From NCBI GenBank assembly GCA_015680685.1, contig MNCI01038293.1, positions 491,737 to 555,736 of the forward strand: a stretch of 64,000 nt of DNA. The letters run 5' to 3'. Made by a program: the position numbers and the translations under genes. A model generated the notes under the pieces. It was not told where the DNA came from, searched no databases, and saw only the letters and a program-made list of their open reading frames with translations. Of the stretch, positions 46,441 to 57,579 are shown one piece after another; position 1 is the stretch's first letter; each line of letters begins with the position of its first letter. The stretch is from Gnetum montanum. Its lineage: Eukaryota; Streptophyta; Gnetopsida; Gnetales; Gnetaceae.

Positions 46441-49400
46441 AGTTTCACCAACAATAAGCCTATTATCCAAGTAGAGCTCCACCATAACCTTTTGAGTAGT
46501 ACCATCATTGGCAGCATTCATAGTCATGGGGGATGCCTCCACCAAGATAGCAGTACCCTTATAGGCAACCTGTACCATATGGGTACTATGTTTAGCAACC
46601 CATTTCTCTATGTGACTCTTCTAGTTACACCTCATTCCAACATTACTCTTACCCTCCTAAGTAGTACAGAGCTCAATCCCCTTCTCTAGGAGGGAAATCC
46701 CCATATTCTTATCACACTTCTCATCTTTCTATGCATGTTCCTCCATCTTCAACTCAATTACCACCTGCTCCATCAATGCAGGGTGAGATTCCAGCCTAGC
46801 CATAACAACATAATGCTACTAACGCTGTTAACGTATAGTTGGCTCCTTAGCTAAGTGGTTCAGAAACCAAATCCTAAAAATGACCGTTCTTCTTAACTAG
46901 CAATCCTGCAAAGTCCTTAAAGACTCATGCAGTTGAGAACCTTGCTTCTCCCTCATCCTCTACATCCAATCCACTTCAGTTCCCTTCAAACCAAATACCT
47001 TTCAAGGTGCATATCATCATGCTAATCCCATGTAATAACTGATTGGATAAAGGTTGGCCATCTTTCAAGGAAAAGATTTGATCTTAGGAGTCCCTTAATT
47101 TATTTGCAAATCACTGAGAATAAACCATGCAAGACTCTTCTTGATTCAAGTTATAGTATAATTTGATTTCTCATGAGATGTACAAAGCCTACAACCTACC
47201 AAGAGCAACAGTTATCTTAAGTTGGTAGATCAGTCCATCACTATTCCTTTGGGATTAATGGAAGACATTATGACCATTGTTCATGGTTGATCCTATCCTG
47301 TCAATTTCCTAGTGATCCAAGTTGACGATTACACAGGGAACTTCCAAATCATCATGGGAAGGACTTAGCTAAGTACCATTGATGCACGGATGGGCATCAG
47401 AGACATTTTCTTGGAGATTTTCAAGGAAAATGCATTTGGAAAGATCGAGAAGAAGAGAGTTCCATGCATCATGTAGAGTGATACAGGATGCAATTATGTG
47501 TAGAAACTATGGGCCATCAAAAGTACATCAATCACAGCATGTAGATAATGTGCAGACAAGATGGAAATTGAAAGGTTCTTGTATGTAGCAGCCACAAAAT
47601 AGGAGGGTACCCAATGGCTAATAGTTGATGATGAGTGCCTATGTTGAAGAAATGGATAAACTGGAGCGAGTTCATGGCTAACTCTCTGATGATGAACCTA
47701 ATGATACTTATTGGGAAGAGTTGAAAATCCCTGAAAATTTCAAACATGAGCCCTTGGAGTTGAAAACTCTACCTGAGGACATAGAGTATGCTATCCTAAA
47801 AAATGGCAAGCTAGTAATAATTAATGCCAATCTTGCTCCTGATTAGAAAGAGATGCTATTGAATGTGGTTAACAAATGGACAATAGCCTTTGCTTGGTCA
47901 CATCCCAAACTCACTGGGATAAACCCTAGGATATGTCAGAACTACATCTATATTGATCCTTCCATAAAGCTAAAGAGGTAGCTATAGTGGCAATTGAATC
48001 CCAAATTGAAGCAAGAAGAAGATTGAACAACTCCTCAAGATAGGGTTCATCTATTCCATTATGGATAGCGAGTGTGTTAGCCCATTAGTGATTATGCCAA
48101 AGAAAGGTGGTAAGTGGAGGGCCTATATTGACTTCAAGCTATTGAACATGGCAATGTACAAAGATCATTTCCTATTGCCATTTGTGGACCAAGTGTTGGA
48201 CACTATTTCTGGGCATTGCTTTTATAGATTTCTAAATGGTTATAGTGCTTATAACCAAATTTAGATAGCATTGGAGGATAATGCCAAAACTACATTCACA
48301 AGTTCCTAAGGAACTTTTGCATACAAAAAAAAAAATGCCTTTTGGTGTATGTAATGCCCTTGCAACCTTCCAATGTCTTGTTCTTAGCATTTTTCAACAA
48401 TAAATCGGTAGTAGGGTGGAAGTCTTCATAGATGATTTCTCCATCTTTGGCGCTACATTTGAGCAAGCCCTAGACCACCTTAAGCAAGTGCTTAAAAGGT
48501 GTGTGGAGACTAACCTTCAGCTTAATTAGCAAAAGATCCATCTAATTTTCCAAGAGGACATTGTATTAGGGCATAGAATCTCACAAGTAGGGATTGAGGT
48601 GGACCCTGAAAAGATTAGGATCATCCAAGGAATTACCCATCAACCAAAAACTATTAAAGATATCTAGTCATTCCTTGGCCACACTGGCTATTATTGGCGC
48701 TTTATAGAGAATTTATCTATGCTCACTAAACTATTAGTAGAGTTGACAAAGAAAGATGCTCTGTTTGTATGGACCAAGAAATGCAAAAAGGCATTCCAGC
48801 AACTCAAGATGAAGCTTGTAGAAACTCCAATTCTATAAGTACCTAATTGGTCTCGACCATTTCACATCATGATAGATGCATCAAACTATGCCTTGGAAGC
48901 CATGCTTACATAGTTGGATGATCTGAAACATCCATACTACATCCACTATGCTAATTGAAGCATTGTGGATGCATAACTGAACTACACCACAATGGAGAAA
49001 GAACTGATGGTAGTGGTGTATGCCTTGGATAAATGTAGGTACTATGTGCTTGGATACAAGGTTTTTGTACACACAAACCATAGTATAATCTACTTCTTGA
49101 TAAACAAATGGATGGTGAGCCCATATGTCATGCGGTGGCTTGTAATTTTGTAGAAATTCAATCTCATGATGATAGATCGAAAGGGGACCAAGAATGTGGT
49201 TGCTGATCACTTGTCTTAATTATGATGGAACAACAAAGAGGAGGAGAGCCCACTTTTTGTTCGATTCCTTGATGAACTTGTCTTTGTTGGTGTGATTAAT
49301 GAACAAGTGCTTATTGAACCTACATGGTATGATGGGATCCTCACTTATTTTCTAACTCAGAAGATGCCACAAGAGTTAGACCACCAGAAGGCACAATAGT

Positions 49401-50615
49401 TTTTTCATTAGGTCAAATGCTTCATGAAGATCAACAAACATCTTTACAATGTGTACGTCGATGGCCTAATTCGTTTGTGTGTTCTTGATGTTAACCAATT
49501 GTGTGTTCTCCAAGATGCTCATGATGGCCCTTGTAGGGCTCACAATGCTGGGAGATGCACGACCATTAAGATCTTGATGGTAGGGTATTATTGGCTAACA
49601 CTCTTCAAGGACACTCACTAATTCATCCACTCTTGTGATCACTATCAATGTGATGGTGGGATGGCCACTTGAATGGAGGTACCTTAGTAGTGAATCCAAC
49701 CATTAGAACTCTTTGATATTTGGGACATTGACTTAATGGATCCCATCACACCCATGTCAAATGGAAAGGTGTCCATTATAGTTATTGTTGACTATTGTAT
49801 GAAATGGACAGAAGCAGTAGCCATTACCAACTATACATCTTCAAAAATTGCTCAGTTTGTACAATAGAATGTTGTAAATAGGTTTGGGGTGCCATGTGCA
49901 TTAATTTTCGTCAATGGAACTCATTCTATAGGCATCATCCTTTGAAAGCTTATGCAATGCTTAGGGGTAGAACATAAATTAACAACACCCTACCACCCCC
50001 AAGCCAATAGTCAAGCTAAGGTTACAAATAGGGAGATCACAACAATCTTAATGAAAATAATTAACAAACATAGGAGAGATTGGAGCATGAAACTTTACAA
50101 TGGCCTTTAGGCCTATCACTCCACATGGAGACTCCCTATAAGCTACTCTCCCTATGAGTTGGTATACGAAAAACTTCCAACTCTTCCTATTTAGTCTAAG
50201 CTCCATACACTTTCAATAGCTTGTCACCTTGATCTTGACCTTAGTCTAGCACAGAAAGAAAGATTGATCAACCTTAATGTGCTAGATGAAAATAGATTAG
50301 TGTTCTTGAATGAAGTACACAAGGCATTCAATAAGCAATGCCATGACCTCAAATTAAGGAAAGTGAAATTTTAACTTGGAGACAAGGTCCTTTATTAGAA
50401 CCCCACACAAGTGTCACAACTAACTAAGTTCCAAACATTGTGGGAAGGGCCTTACATCATTTACAAAACCTTTTCTTCTGGGGCCATGTTGATCTACAAA
50501 CTTAAGAGCCCAAACAAGAAACAACTAGTCAACACACAAGTCAAACCTTTTCATGAGCCTAAGCAAGCCAGTGTTAGTAGCACCTCATCGGATGGACAAA
50601 CTCACTCAATCTTTT
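46441..50615 (+). pseudogene. Element A pol (protease, RT, RNase H, integrase)
   Basis: Protease about 47130-47490 (YNLISHEMYKAYNLP, FQIIMGRT, GKIEKKRVPCIM). RT 47980-48780 with VSPLVIMPKKGGKWRAYID, FLNGYSAYNQI and catalytic FIDDFS near 48433-48450. An 11-A run at 48325-48335 shifts the frame at the MPFG block. RNase H 48820-49220 (FHIMIDASNYALEAML, NYTTMEKELMVVVYALDKCR). Integrase 49430-50600 (WDIDLMDPITPMSNGK-like, EVTNREI-like, FQTLWEGPYIIYKTFSSGA). Close to the pol of B in every block but more damaged. Confidence 0.85.
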
Positions 50616-52398
50616 AGATCTTCTCCTTCTAACTTAGTCATGGATGAGATGGCCATTCGTGCTAATCATATAAGTAGCTCCTTACTTTTTACACTATTTT
50701 TTATTTTATACTTTCTTTATTTTACACCTTTTTGCTTTTACACTTTGTTGTTTTTTTTACCATTTTTTGTTTTACACCATCATTAGTACATTTTATCTTT
50801 CTTGGATATTTTACAATTTATTTTATAGTTTACTTTATTTTTGTGTGTGAATTTTTCTTATGTTTTTCTAATAAATTGTTTTGTTTTTCTTTATTTCCAA
50901 TAAGACACAGTGATGTTGTAGTTGTTTACTAATGGTGGTTTGTGCTGAATGTTTTTCATTGCTAATGTCTGGTTTCTATCTTTGAATTTTGATATTGATA
51001 ACTAAGACAAAGTTTCTTTTTCATGGAACAAGTAGTGAATCCATGTCATCCACCCATCCACAAAAATCTATGGTATTTCTAGTTTTGGAAATATAAGGTC
51101 CCTTTCTTTAATGAAACTTTAACAAACTTGTGACCTTGGTAGTTTCAAACTTGGGAAAGATCAAATGGATTGATAAGGATGTGAGTTTAAAGGGACTCGA
51201 TGCTCTCTATACTTGCCCAAACTCTTGAGTGCATGAGTCTTTTCATGGGTTTCTTACCATTTCGATGTTGACCAATAACAAGAAGCTAAGTCTTTGCATG
51301 GTGTGGTTCCCTTCTAAAAATCCATAAAAACATAAACTTCAAAAAAACTGATGGAAATTTAAAGAACACCTCTTAGGCAAATAATGGACCACAAGCATTG
51401 ATTATGGAACTAGAAAGACATGTTACCCATGCTTGAAGGTGCCCTCTAACTAAGGCCCTTTTTGACTTTTTGCTTCTCTTTTCTTCTCAATAAGGAATGG
51501 TGATTAATCTTTGGGAGCATTCTTGTGTCTTGAGGGGGTGGATTGGTCTTCGAGTGTTGATGCAAAGTCATTGAAAGTGGTTAGTTTTGATCTAGACTAA
51601 GGATGGAATTTATCAGGTCATTTAACCAGCAAATCCATAAGGACTTCATGTGACCACGATTAGGAACTCCATTCCACTTTCTTTCTCATCTACTAATGCT
51701 TTTCATTTTTTCACCTCACTATTGGTTTCCATGTTTTGTTTAATGTCTTAGTTTGATGTGTTGAAATTCTTAGGTAGATTCTTCCAGATTAGGTCCTTAA
51801 CTTTTCATAACCATTAATCAACTATGGGACCCACGAACTCCTTGGTCTGAGGATATGCAAGGGTAAAAGGGCATGAGCCTACTATGGGAAGGACACACTT
51901 GCATATCTCTTAGTTGGGTTAGTTAAGCTCCTTATCCTTAGGCATTTTTTTATCAAATCTTTCACAATCCCCATCGATTGCATCCAACTATGCACTCCTA
52001 AATGACATTTTCTCCAATTTTTGTGCATAATCAAACCCTCTTCAAGAATTTCATTATGTTCACAACTTTTTAGGCTCTTTGAGAATCCCAATTTCATGTT
52101 AAAAATCCTTGTATTTTTCAAATTTTGAAAAGTGAAAAATTTTTCTTATAGGCTCCATCAACAAGACCCCATCTATGGAGTTGACTGTGTAAACAAGACC
52201 TCATCAATGCAACATAAAAAGTCTATAAATACACATAACATTCTATAAATACACACAAACACTTTACAATTTTTTACATTTGAGCCAAAACGAGGGAAGA
52301 GTTTTTGAACTTTTCAAAGCCTAGAATCTTCTAAGAGCCATAACTGCCTAACCATTTGTTTAATTCACTTTGTTCTTTAGTCTTGTAGCTACTAAAAG
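50616..52398 (+). other. Element A spacer between pol and ORF2, first part
   Basis: Non-coding, T-rich at its start (50690-50900). Contains blocks shared with the B and C spacers, for instance GGGCATGAGCCTACTATGGG near 51872-51891 and CATGTTACCCATGCTTGAAG near 51419. Ends in a promoter-like segment (52160-52260) interrupted by element C. Confidence 0.6.
52222..52256 (+). promoter_or_regulatory. Internal TATA boxes upstream of ORF2 (element A)
   Basis: TCTATAAATACACA occurs twice, 20 bases apart (52222 and 52242). It is preceded by CTCCATCAACAAGACC and CAAGACCTCATCAATGC, which resemble U3 motifs of LTRs A and E. Confidence 0.5.
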
Positions 52399-53239
52399 TG
52401 ATGAATCATGGTTTGCTAGACCTCGATATTGAGTATGCGATATTGCAGCTTAGATACGATATCGTATACACGATATTGTGATTCTTGTGTTAGCCTATAA
52501 ATATAGCACTCAGTGCACGGGATGATCATCATTATTTAGTCATTAGAAGTCAAGAGTCTTTTTGTTAGTTTTTAGTTCTTTTCCCAAGTGCATGCCTGCA
52601 GTGTGATGCTTGTAATTGTACAAAACCTTTGTTCAAGTGTGATGTACTTGGACATGCACACAATCGGCAATAAAGATCAAGATTACTTCATCATTGCAAC
52701 ATTTACTTAGTTTTTAATTGTTTAATTGTTAATTATTTATTGTTGTTTTCTTAGTTAATATTTATTTTATCATCATTTACTATTCTTGTTGTTAATGCGA
52801 AATGAGTACGTCTTAATCACGAACATTTAAGTGTAACTACGTGGTAACCTAGTAGCGTATCAAGTAGTGTTTCGAATGATGTATGCTTGGCAATCCCAGA
52901 AGTAGTACACAAAGTCCACGATGCGTACGAATGATTAAGGACAAATGCTTATTGCACTTAGGCTAGCTTAGATTTTATTTCCTATTGTTTATTAGCTTAA
53001 TCAAGTTATTTCTCATTGTCTTTAGGAGTAGCATAGTATTAGAAATCACATCATACAACTCACTTTGGGCTAAACCACACGTGACAAAGCAAATACTAGT
53101 CCAAGTGGGAAGATAGTGAACTGTGATCAATGTATAACTATCTAGGTGCCACAACTAGTCCGTCCATGAAGTTCGACCAAATCGTGCATACACACTCGTA
53201 TTTGTATGGTTGAGTGTAGGGGTACTTCGTTGCTCATCA
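52399..53239 (+). repeat. 5' LTR of element C (841 bp)
   Basis: Starts TGATGAATCATGG and ends TGCTCATCA. Palindromic ACGATATCGTATACACGATA lies just upstream of the TATA box CCTATAAATATAGC (52494-52507). Aligns with 60560-61371. Confidence 0.9.
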
Positions 53240-53258
53240 TTGGTGCTGTTGCCAGGGA
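53240..53258 (+). other. Primer binding site of element C, tRNA-Asp type
   Basis: TTGGTGCTGTTGCCAGGGA follows the LTR directly and differs from the tRNA-Asp-type site by transitions only. Confidence 0.85.
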
Positions 53259-53373
53259 TGGTGCTAGTTACATAGATTAGTTATATAATGTAAGATCACT
53301 ATAACAAGGTATTAATGATATATCCTTTAGGAAAATAAATTAAATTCAATTGAGTCACACACAATTCGCAAAA

Positions 53374-55608
53374 ATGTCTCTCTCATAGGATAACGATAAC
53401 GCAACATCTAGCGAGGTAATTCATTGGAGAACCAACACAATTTATGATGAAGAAGAAGTTTGGAGTACTCAATGTTATGAAGGAGTTTCATATGTTCATG
53501 GACACCCCAATGATACTCAAGGACTCTTGTCATCCAACTTAGATACCTTTAGTGAGGATGGGACATCCCATAGAACAAGGGGGCTCGTAAGGCCTAGGAC
53601 CTTCTCAATGGGTAGCATGAGCACATCAGGGGATGATTGGGAGGCTTACAAAAATCATGATGAGTCTTCTAGTTCTCTCTCTTCCTCTGCTCTTTCAACA
53701 TCAGGTTATGACATGGATGGTTATTCCTCAAGGGGTTGGTGTAGAAATAAAAATCAAACCCATAAGCAAAATCAGGAACACCAACATGAACATAGATAAC
53801 ATCGTCCCAACTCATGAACTCACAACCTATTTAGTGACAATGAACCCCTGCTGGCCACTAATAGCCTAATGCATATAACAGAGGTTGCTCAAATATCTCA
53901 CAGACATCACAAGGAAAGCCATCTACCTAGGCTTGATTTAAATAACTTTTCTAAGTTCTCAGGAGGCTATGATCTAGATTTGCAACATCATTTACAAGCC
54001 TTTTATGATGCCTATGTGTGGAGTAACATTGAAAATAAGTGGCAAAGACTTAAGCTCTTTCCTATGATACTCGTGGCCCAACCAAAAGTATGGTACAGGT
54101 CTTTAAAACCAAATTTGATTTGCCACTAGCCTACAATGGTGAAACTATTCAATGAAAGATATCAAACCTGTGCAAGAGTGTTAGTTTTGAGGAGAATAAT
54201 CCAAGAGTGGAAACAAGGGCAACATGAACCCTTGGACATGGCCTTAGAAAGATATTACTCATTGTTAAACAAATGCCTAGGCCATGGGTTCTCTGAGGAA
54301 AGGCTAATGTGTCACATCATGGATGGGCTTTGTAATGAAACAAGGGAGACCCTAGGGATGTATGCCCTTGGTCAACTATATGAATGATGAATCCACTAAT
54401 TCCAAGAGCTTATTAAGTGGGTAGCAAAAGAAGGAGGAGAAATAGCCAAATGGGAGAATGTTGAAAAATCTCAATAGGACCAAACTCTTAAAGTAACAAA
54501 GGTCCATAATCATGAAGAGGAGAAATCAACTCACCTAGAGGGGGTGGAANACCTCTGATAATGTTTACATATTCTCTGCATTTTTCATGTACCCACTCCA
54601 TCANTGACAATCAGAAAGAAGGGCTGAAGAAAACAAGGATAGGGACTCAACTACAAATGATAAGTATCAATGCAATGTTTGCCTATATAATCACCCTAAA
54701 GGCCAATGCCCAATATTGTTACATCTACATAAGCATTGGGGAAGAATGTTGCATCTAGATTTCGTACAAAAGTACTATGCTCAACTATAGTGGAAAAACC
54801 CCTAGCCATGGGAAAGACCATCACCAAACTGGCCTCACCCTTCATATTCCTTAACGCTAAGTGCTCATTATGTTCAACACCCTATTTCTCCAACTGGATC
54901 AACATCCTCTACTTCACCTCATCATTATCATTCTCCCAAGTATCATCAATCCATGCCCTTTCCTACGGGATCACCACCTCATGTTCCTCACACTCCTCCT
55001 TGCTCTCAATATTCTCATTCTCCTTCTCCTTCTACATCGCCACTAGTTGTACCGGAAGGTTTGGCACCACAGCACTGACCAACGAACATTACTTTTGCTA
55101 CTACTATCAATAGTAGTGGGAGTCCTCCACATTGTCAGAAGCATCCTTTCTTTAGGCATGGCTATAGAAAGAGACAACATGGCTTCGAACCCACTGCATC
55201 CTCCAACTTAGCACAAGCCCAACATTGTGATGCATCTTCCTCTTCAAACTTAACGCCTCTTGTTACCTTATCCAGTTCACCAATTAACACTCCAACAACC
55301 ATGCGACCCAATGAATATAATAACGTTGGAAGACATATTGATCCTTGCATATCATCTTATGGTTACGGGTGCCATAGTGGGTTAGCTTCTTATCACATGA
55401 CCACATCTTATAATCTACCCCACTATGCCTACTTTAATCAAGTGTGTGAACCCCAATTTGGGTACATTCCTGCCACCACACCAAAAGACACCCAGTGGTT
55501 TGGATATGACTGGACCCCAATATTTTCAACATGCATGGATCCAAACTTTTTATTTATTAATTCTCACCATGATCAAAGGTTTAGTTATGGGGGATACCCG
55601 CCATTCTA
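53374..55608 (+). pseudogene. Element C gag
   Basis: Starts ATG 53374. A Ser-rich N-terminal part is followed by the capsid core 53930-54390 (LDLNNFSKFSGGYDLDLQHH, VKLFNERYQTCARV, IIQEWKQGQHEPLDMALERY, HIMDGLCNETRETLGMYALG), then a zinc knuckle near 54675-54715 (YQCNVCLYNHPKGQC), an intact C-x2-C-x3-H-x4-C of Athila form, and a long Pro/Ser/His- and Tyr-rich tail to the stop after YGGYPPF. One large reading frame with few stops, so it is better preserved than A. Two ambiguous bases (54550, 54604) flank a 53-bp stretch that breaks the frame. Confidence 0.82.
54550..54604. other. Two N positions bracketing 53 bases
   Basis: Single N at 54550 and at 54604. The sequence between them does not fit the surrounding gag frame and may be an assembly or consensus artefact, or a small insertion. 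Confidence 0.6.
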
Positions 55609-57017
55609 ACAAGTAGAATTAGTAAATGTTTTTCCTTTTCTTTGGTTTTACAATTTTTTTTCTAATTCTTCAATTTTTAATTTCTCATTTTAGCTTTTTG
55701 AGGGTAATCTTATTTGTGAATAAAATGCTCATGTGACCTATCGGTTGAGGTGTTGTTCTATGTTATCATGTCATAAGTAACTAATTATTTGGACAGGGAG
55801 CCCACAACATCCACCCATCCATTCTATTAATAAGAGGTTCTACTTTGGGTACAATGATATTTTTTTTATCATTAAAACTTAAAGTAACTTTGTACTCATT
55901 ATGCCCATAGTGAAGAATGATGGACTAAGAGGGAATGGCAAGGGTGTGACATCAAGGGAACTTGTGGATTCTCTTTGGTGACATATGTATGTGCTATCAT
56001 GCAATTGGGTTGTACTAAGATCCTTGCAGATCTAACGAAAAATGGGAGTAAGAGTTGTAATAAAGGCACTTAATAAAGGTCCTCAATGCTATTCTAGAGG
56101 GTTCCATTGGAAAGACATGCACCCATGCCTGAAGGTTGGTGACTTCTTCAGATCCTTGTTGGGAAAGACAAAGTGCAAAAGTAGCTAGAAGAAGAAAAAG
56201 AAAAGAAGAAAAAATAAGAAGAACAATAGAAATGAAAAGATCAAGAAAAATGTGCCATAGACAAATTCAAATCACTCCTCCCTTGTAAAAAATGCCAACT
56301 GATTGTACACCTTACTGTCATGATGCTTTTATGGTTGTTTATCATTGGGATGAAACAATGCAATGTCACTGATTAGAGGTATGGACTTGGTTTTGATCTT
56401 GGAGAGATAGGCTAATAGTACTTTAATCATGCACAACATTTTGGAATCATTTTGCGTACGGTAAGTTACGTCATGTCCTGATCTCTGCAATCCCTTCTAC
56501 AATTCCTCTCATCTCATGGTCCAAGTACTTCTAACTTGTGCCTTGTGTGGCATAGAATTTATACCTCATCACGGTGGTATTTAACATGTGTATGTTTTGT
56601 TGCATAGGTATGGATTGCATTTACCCCTTCTAGTGCCTACAAAAATTTTAATGTGTGGTTACACAAGGGCATGATAGGTTGGAACCTGCTTTAGGGAGGA
56701 CCCACTTGCATGACTTTTGTAATTTGTACTTGTTGTACACCACCACATCATTCTATACCCTCTGCATACTACATCATCGACTCTATTCTTTCCTTTATCA
56801 TTATTTCAACCAAATGTTCTTTAGAACCACTACATGTCATTTTTCCTCACCCTATTTAAAGAAATTCATTATACAATTCCACTTTATTACACTTTTGGTA
56901 CCTTAATTCCCACTTGACATTACCCTAGACCTTTCAAATCTACCTCTAATCCTTCATTTTTGCCCATTAAAATTCAAAAATTCATTAATTTTACTAAGTA
57001 CACTATTTTGGAGGGGA

Positions 57018-57066
57018 CACAATATCGAGTACGAGCTATTGTGTCCACAAAACCTTTATATATGGG
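57018..57066 (+). promoter_or_regulatory. Internal promoter-like segment before ORF2 (element C)
   Basis: ACAATATCGAGTACGAGCTA, then ATTGTGTCCACAAAACC and TTTATATATGG. The GATATTGAGTATGCGATATT and TATTGTG...CCTATAAATATA arrangement of this element's own LTR is similar. Confidence 0.45.
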
Positions 57067-57504
57067 GCCCCTCATGTGTGTTGAAGTCATTTTCAATAAT
57101 TGATACTAGGGGAGTTGTTGAAATTTTCTTCCATGATTTTTAATGCTTTGAGAGTCTAACATTGAACCATTAATATCTTGCTCATTAATGCTCCAATTTC
57201 CCTTTTGATCACTCCTACTTAAACTTGGAGTGTTTAACTCAGTCGTGGGGTAGGGGTACGGTAGAATTTGCACATAACTTTTTCAAAATTTGCTATCACC
57301 CGAAGGGATATCATAGGGGTAAGTACTATCAGAAAATGTTAAAAACCCATGCCAAACTAATTTTCTTCCTTCACCCCAATCATTTCAATTATTGTTGGAG
57401 TCACCTGATCAAATTAGGCCTGACATTAAAAATTTTAGGGGAACTTCCTTGAAAAATTTCTAACTTTAAAATCACACTAAGCAAAGAATTCAACATTTAT
57501 TAAA

Positions 57505-57579
57505 GGTAATGAGTAAGGTATGAGATAATTGAACTTCTTTAAATAACCTTACTAACAATTGATCTATGTGTGATTATAG
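57505..57579 (+). other. Possible 5'-UTR intron directly before the ORF2 ATG (element C)
   Basis: AAAG|GTAATG (57505) or TAAG|GTATGA (57518) as donor, CTTACTAAC as a good branch-point match, and ATTATAG|ATG as acceptor. The acceptor AG touches the start codon. In element A the ORF2 ATG is likewise preceded by CCACAG|ATG. Confidence 0.4.

Larger units (their letters stand above)
55609..57579 (+). other. Element C spacer between gag and ORF2
   Basis: Non-coding. Holds GTTGGAACCTGCTTTAGGGA near 56679 and GACATGCACCCATGCCTGAA near 56113, matching spacer blocks of A and B, then a promoter-like segment near 57015-57065 and a possible 5'-UTR intron ending at the ORF2 ATG. Confidence 0.6.
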
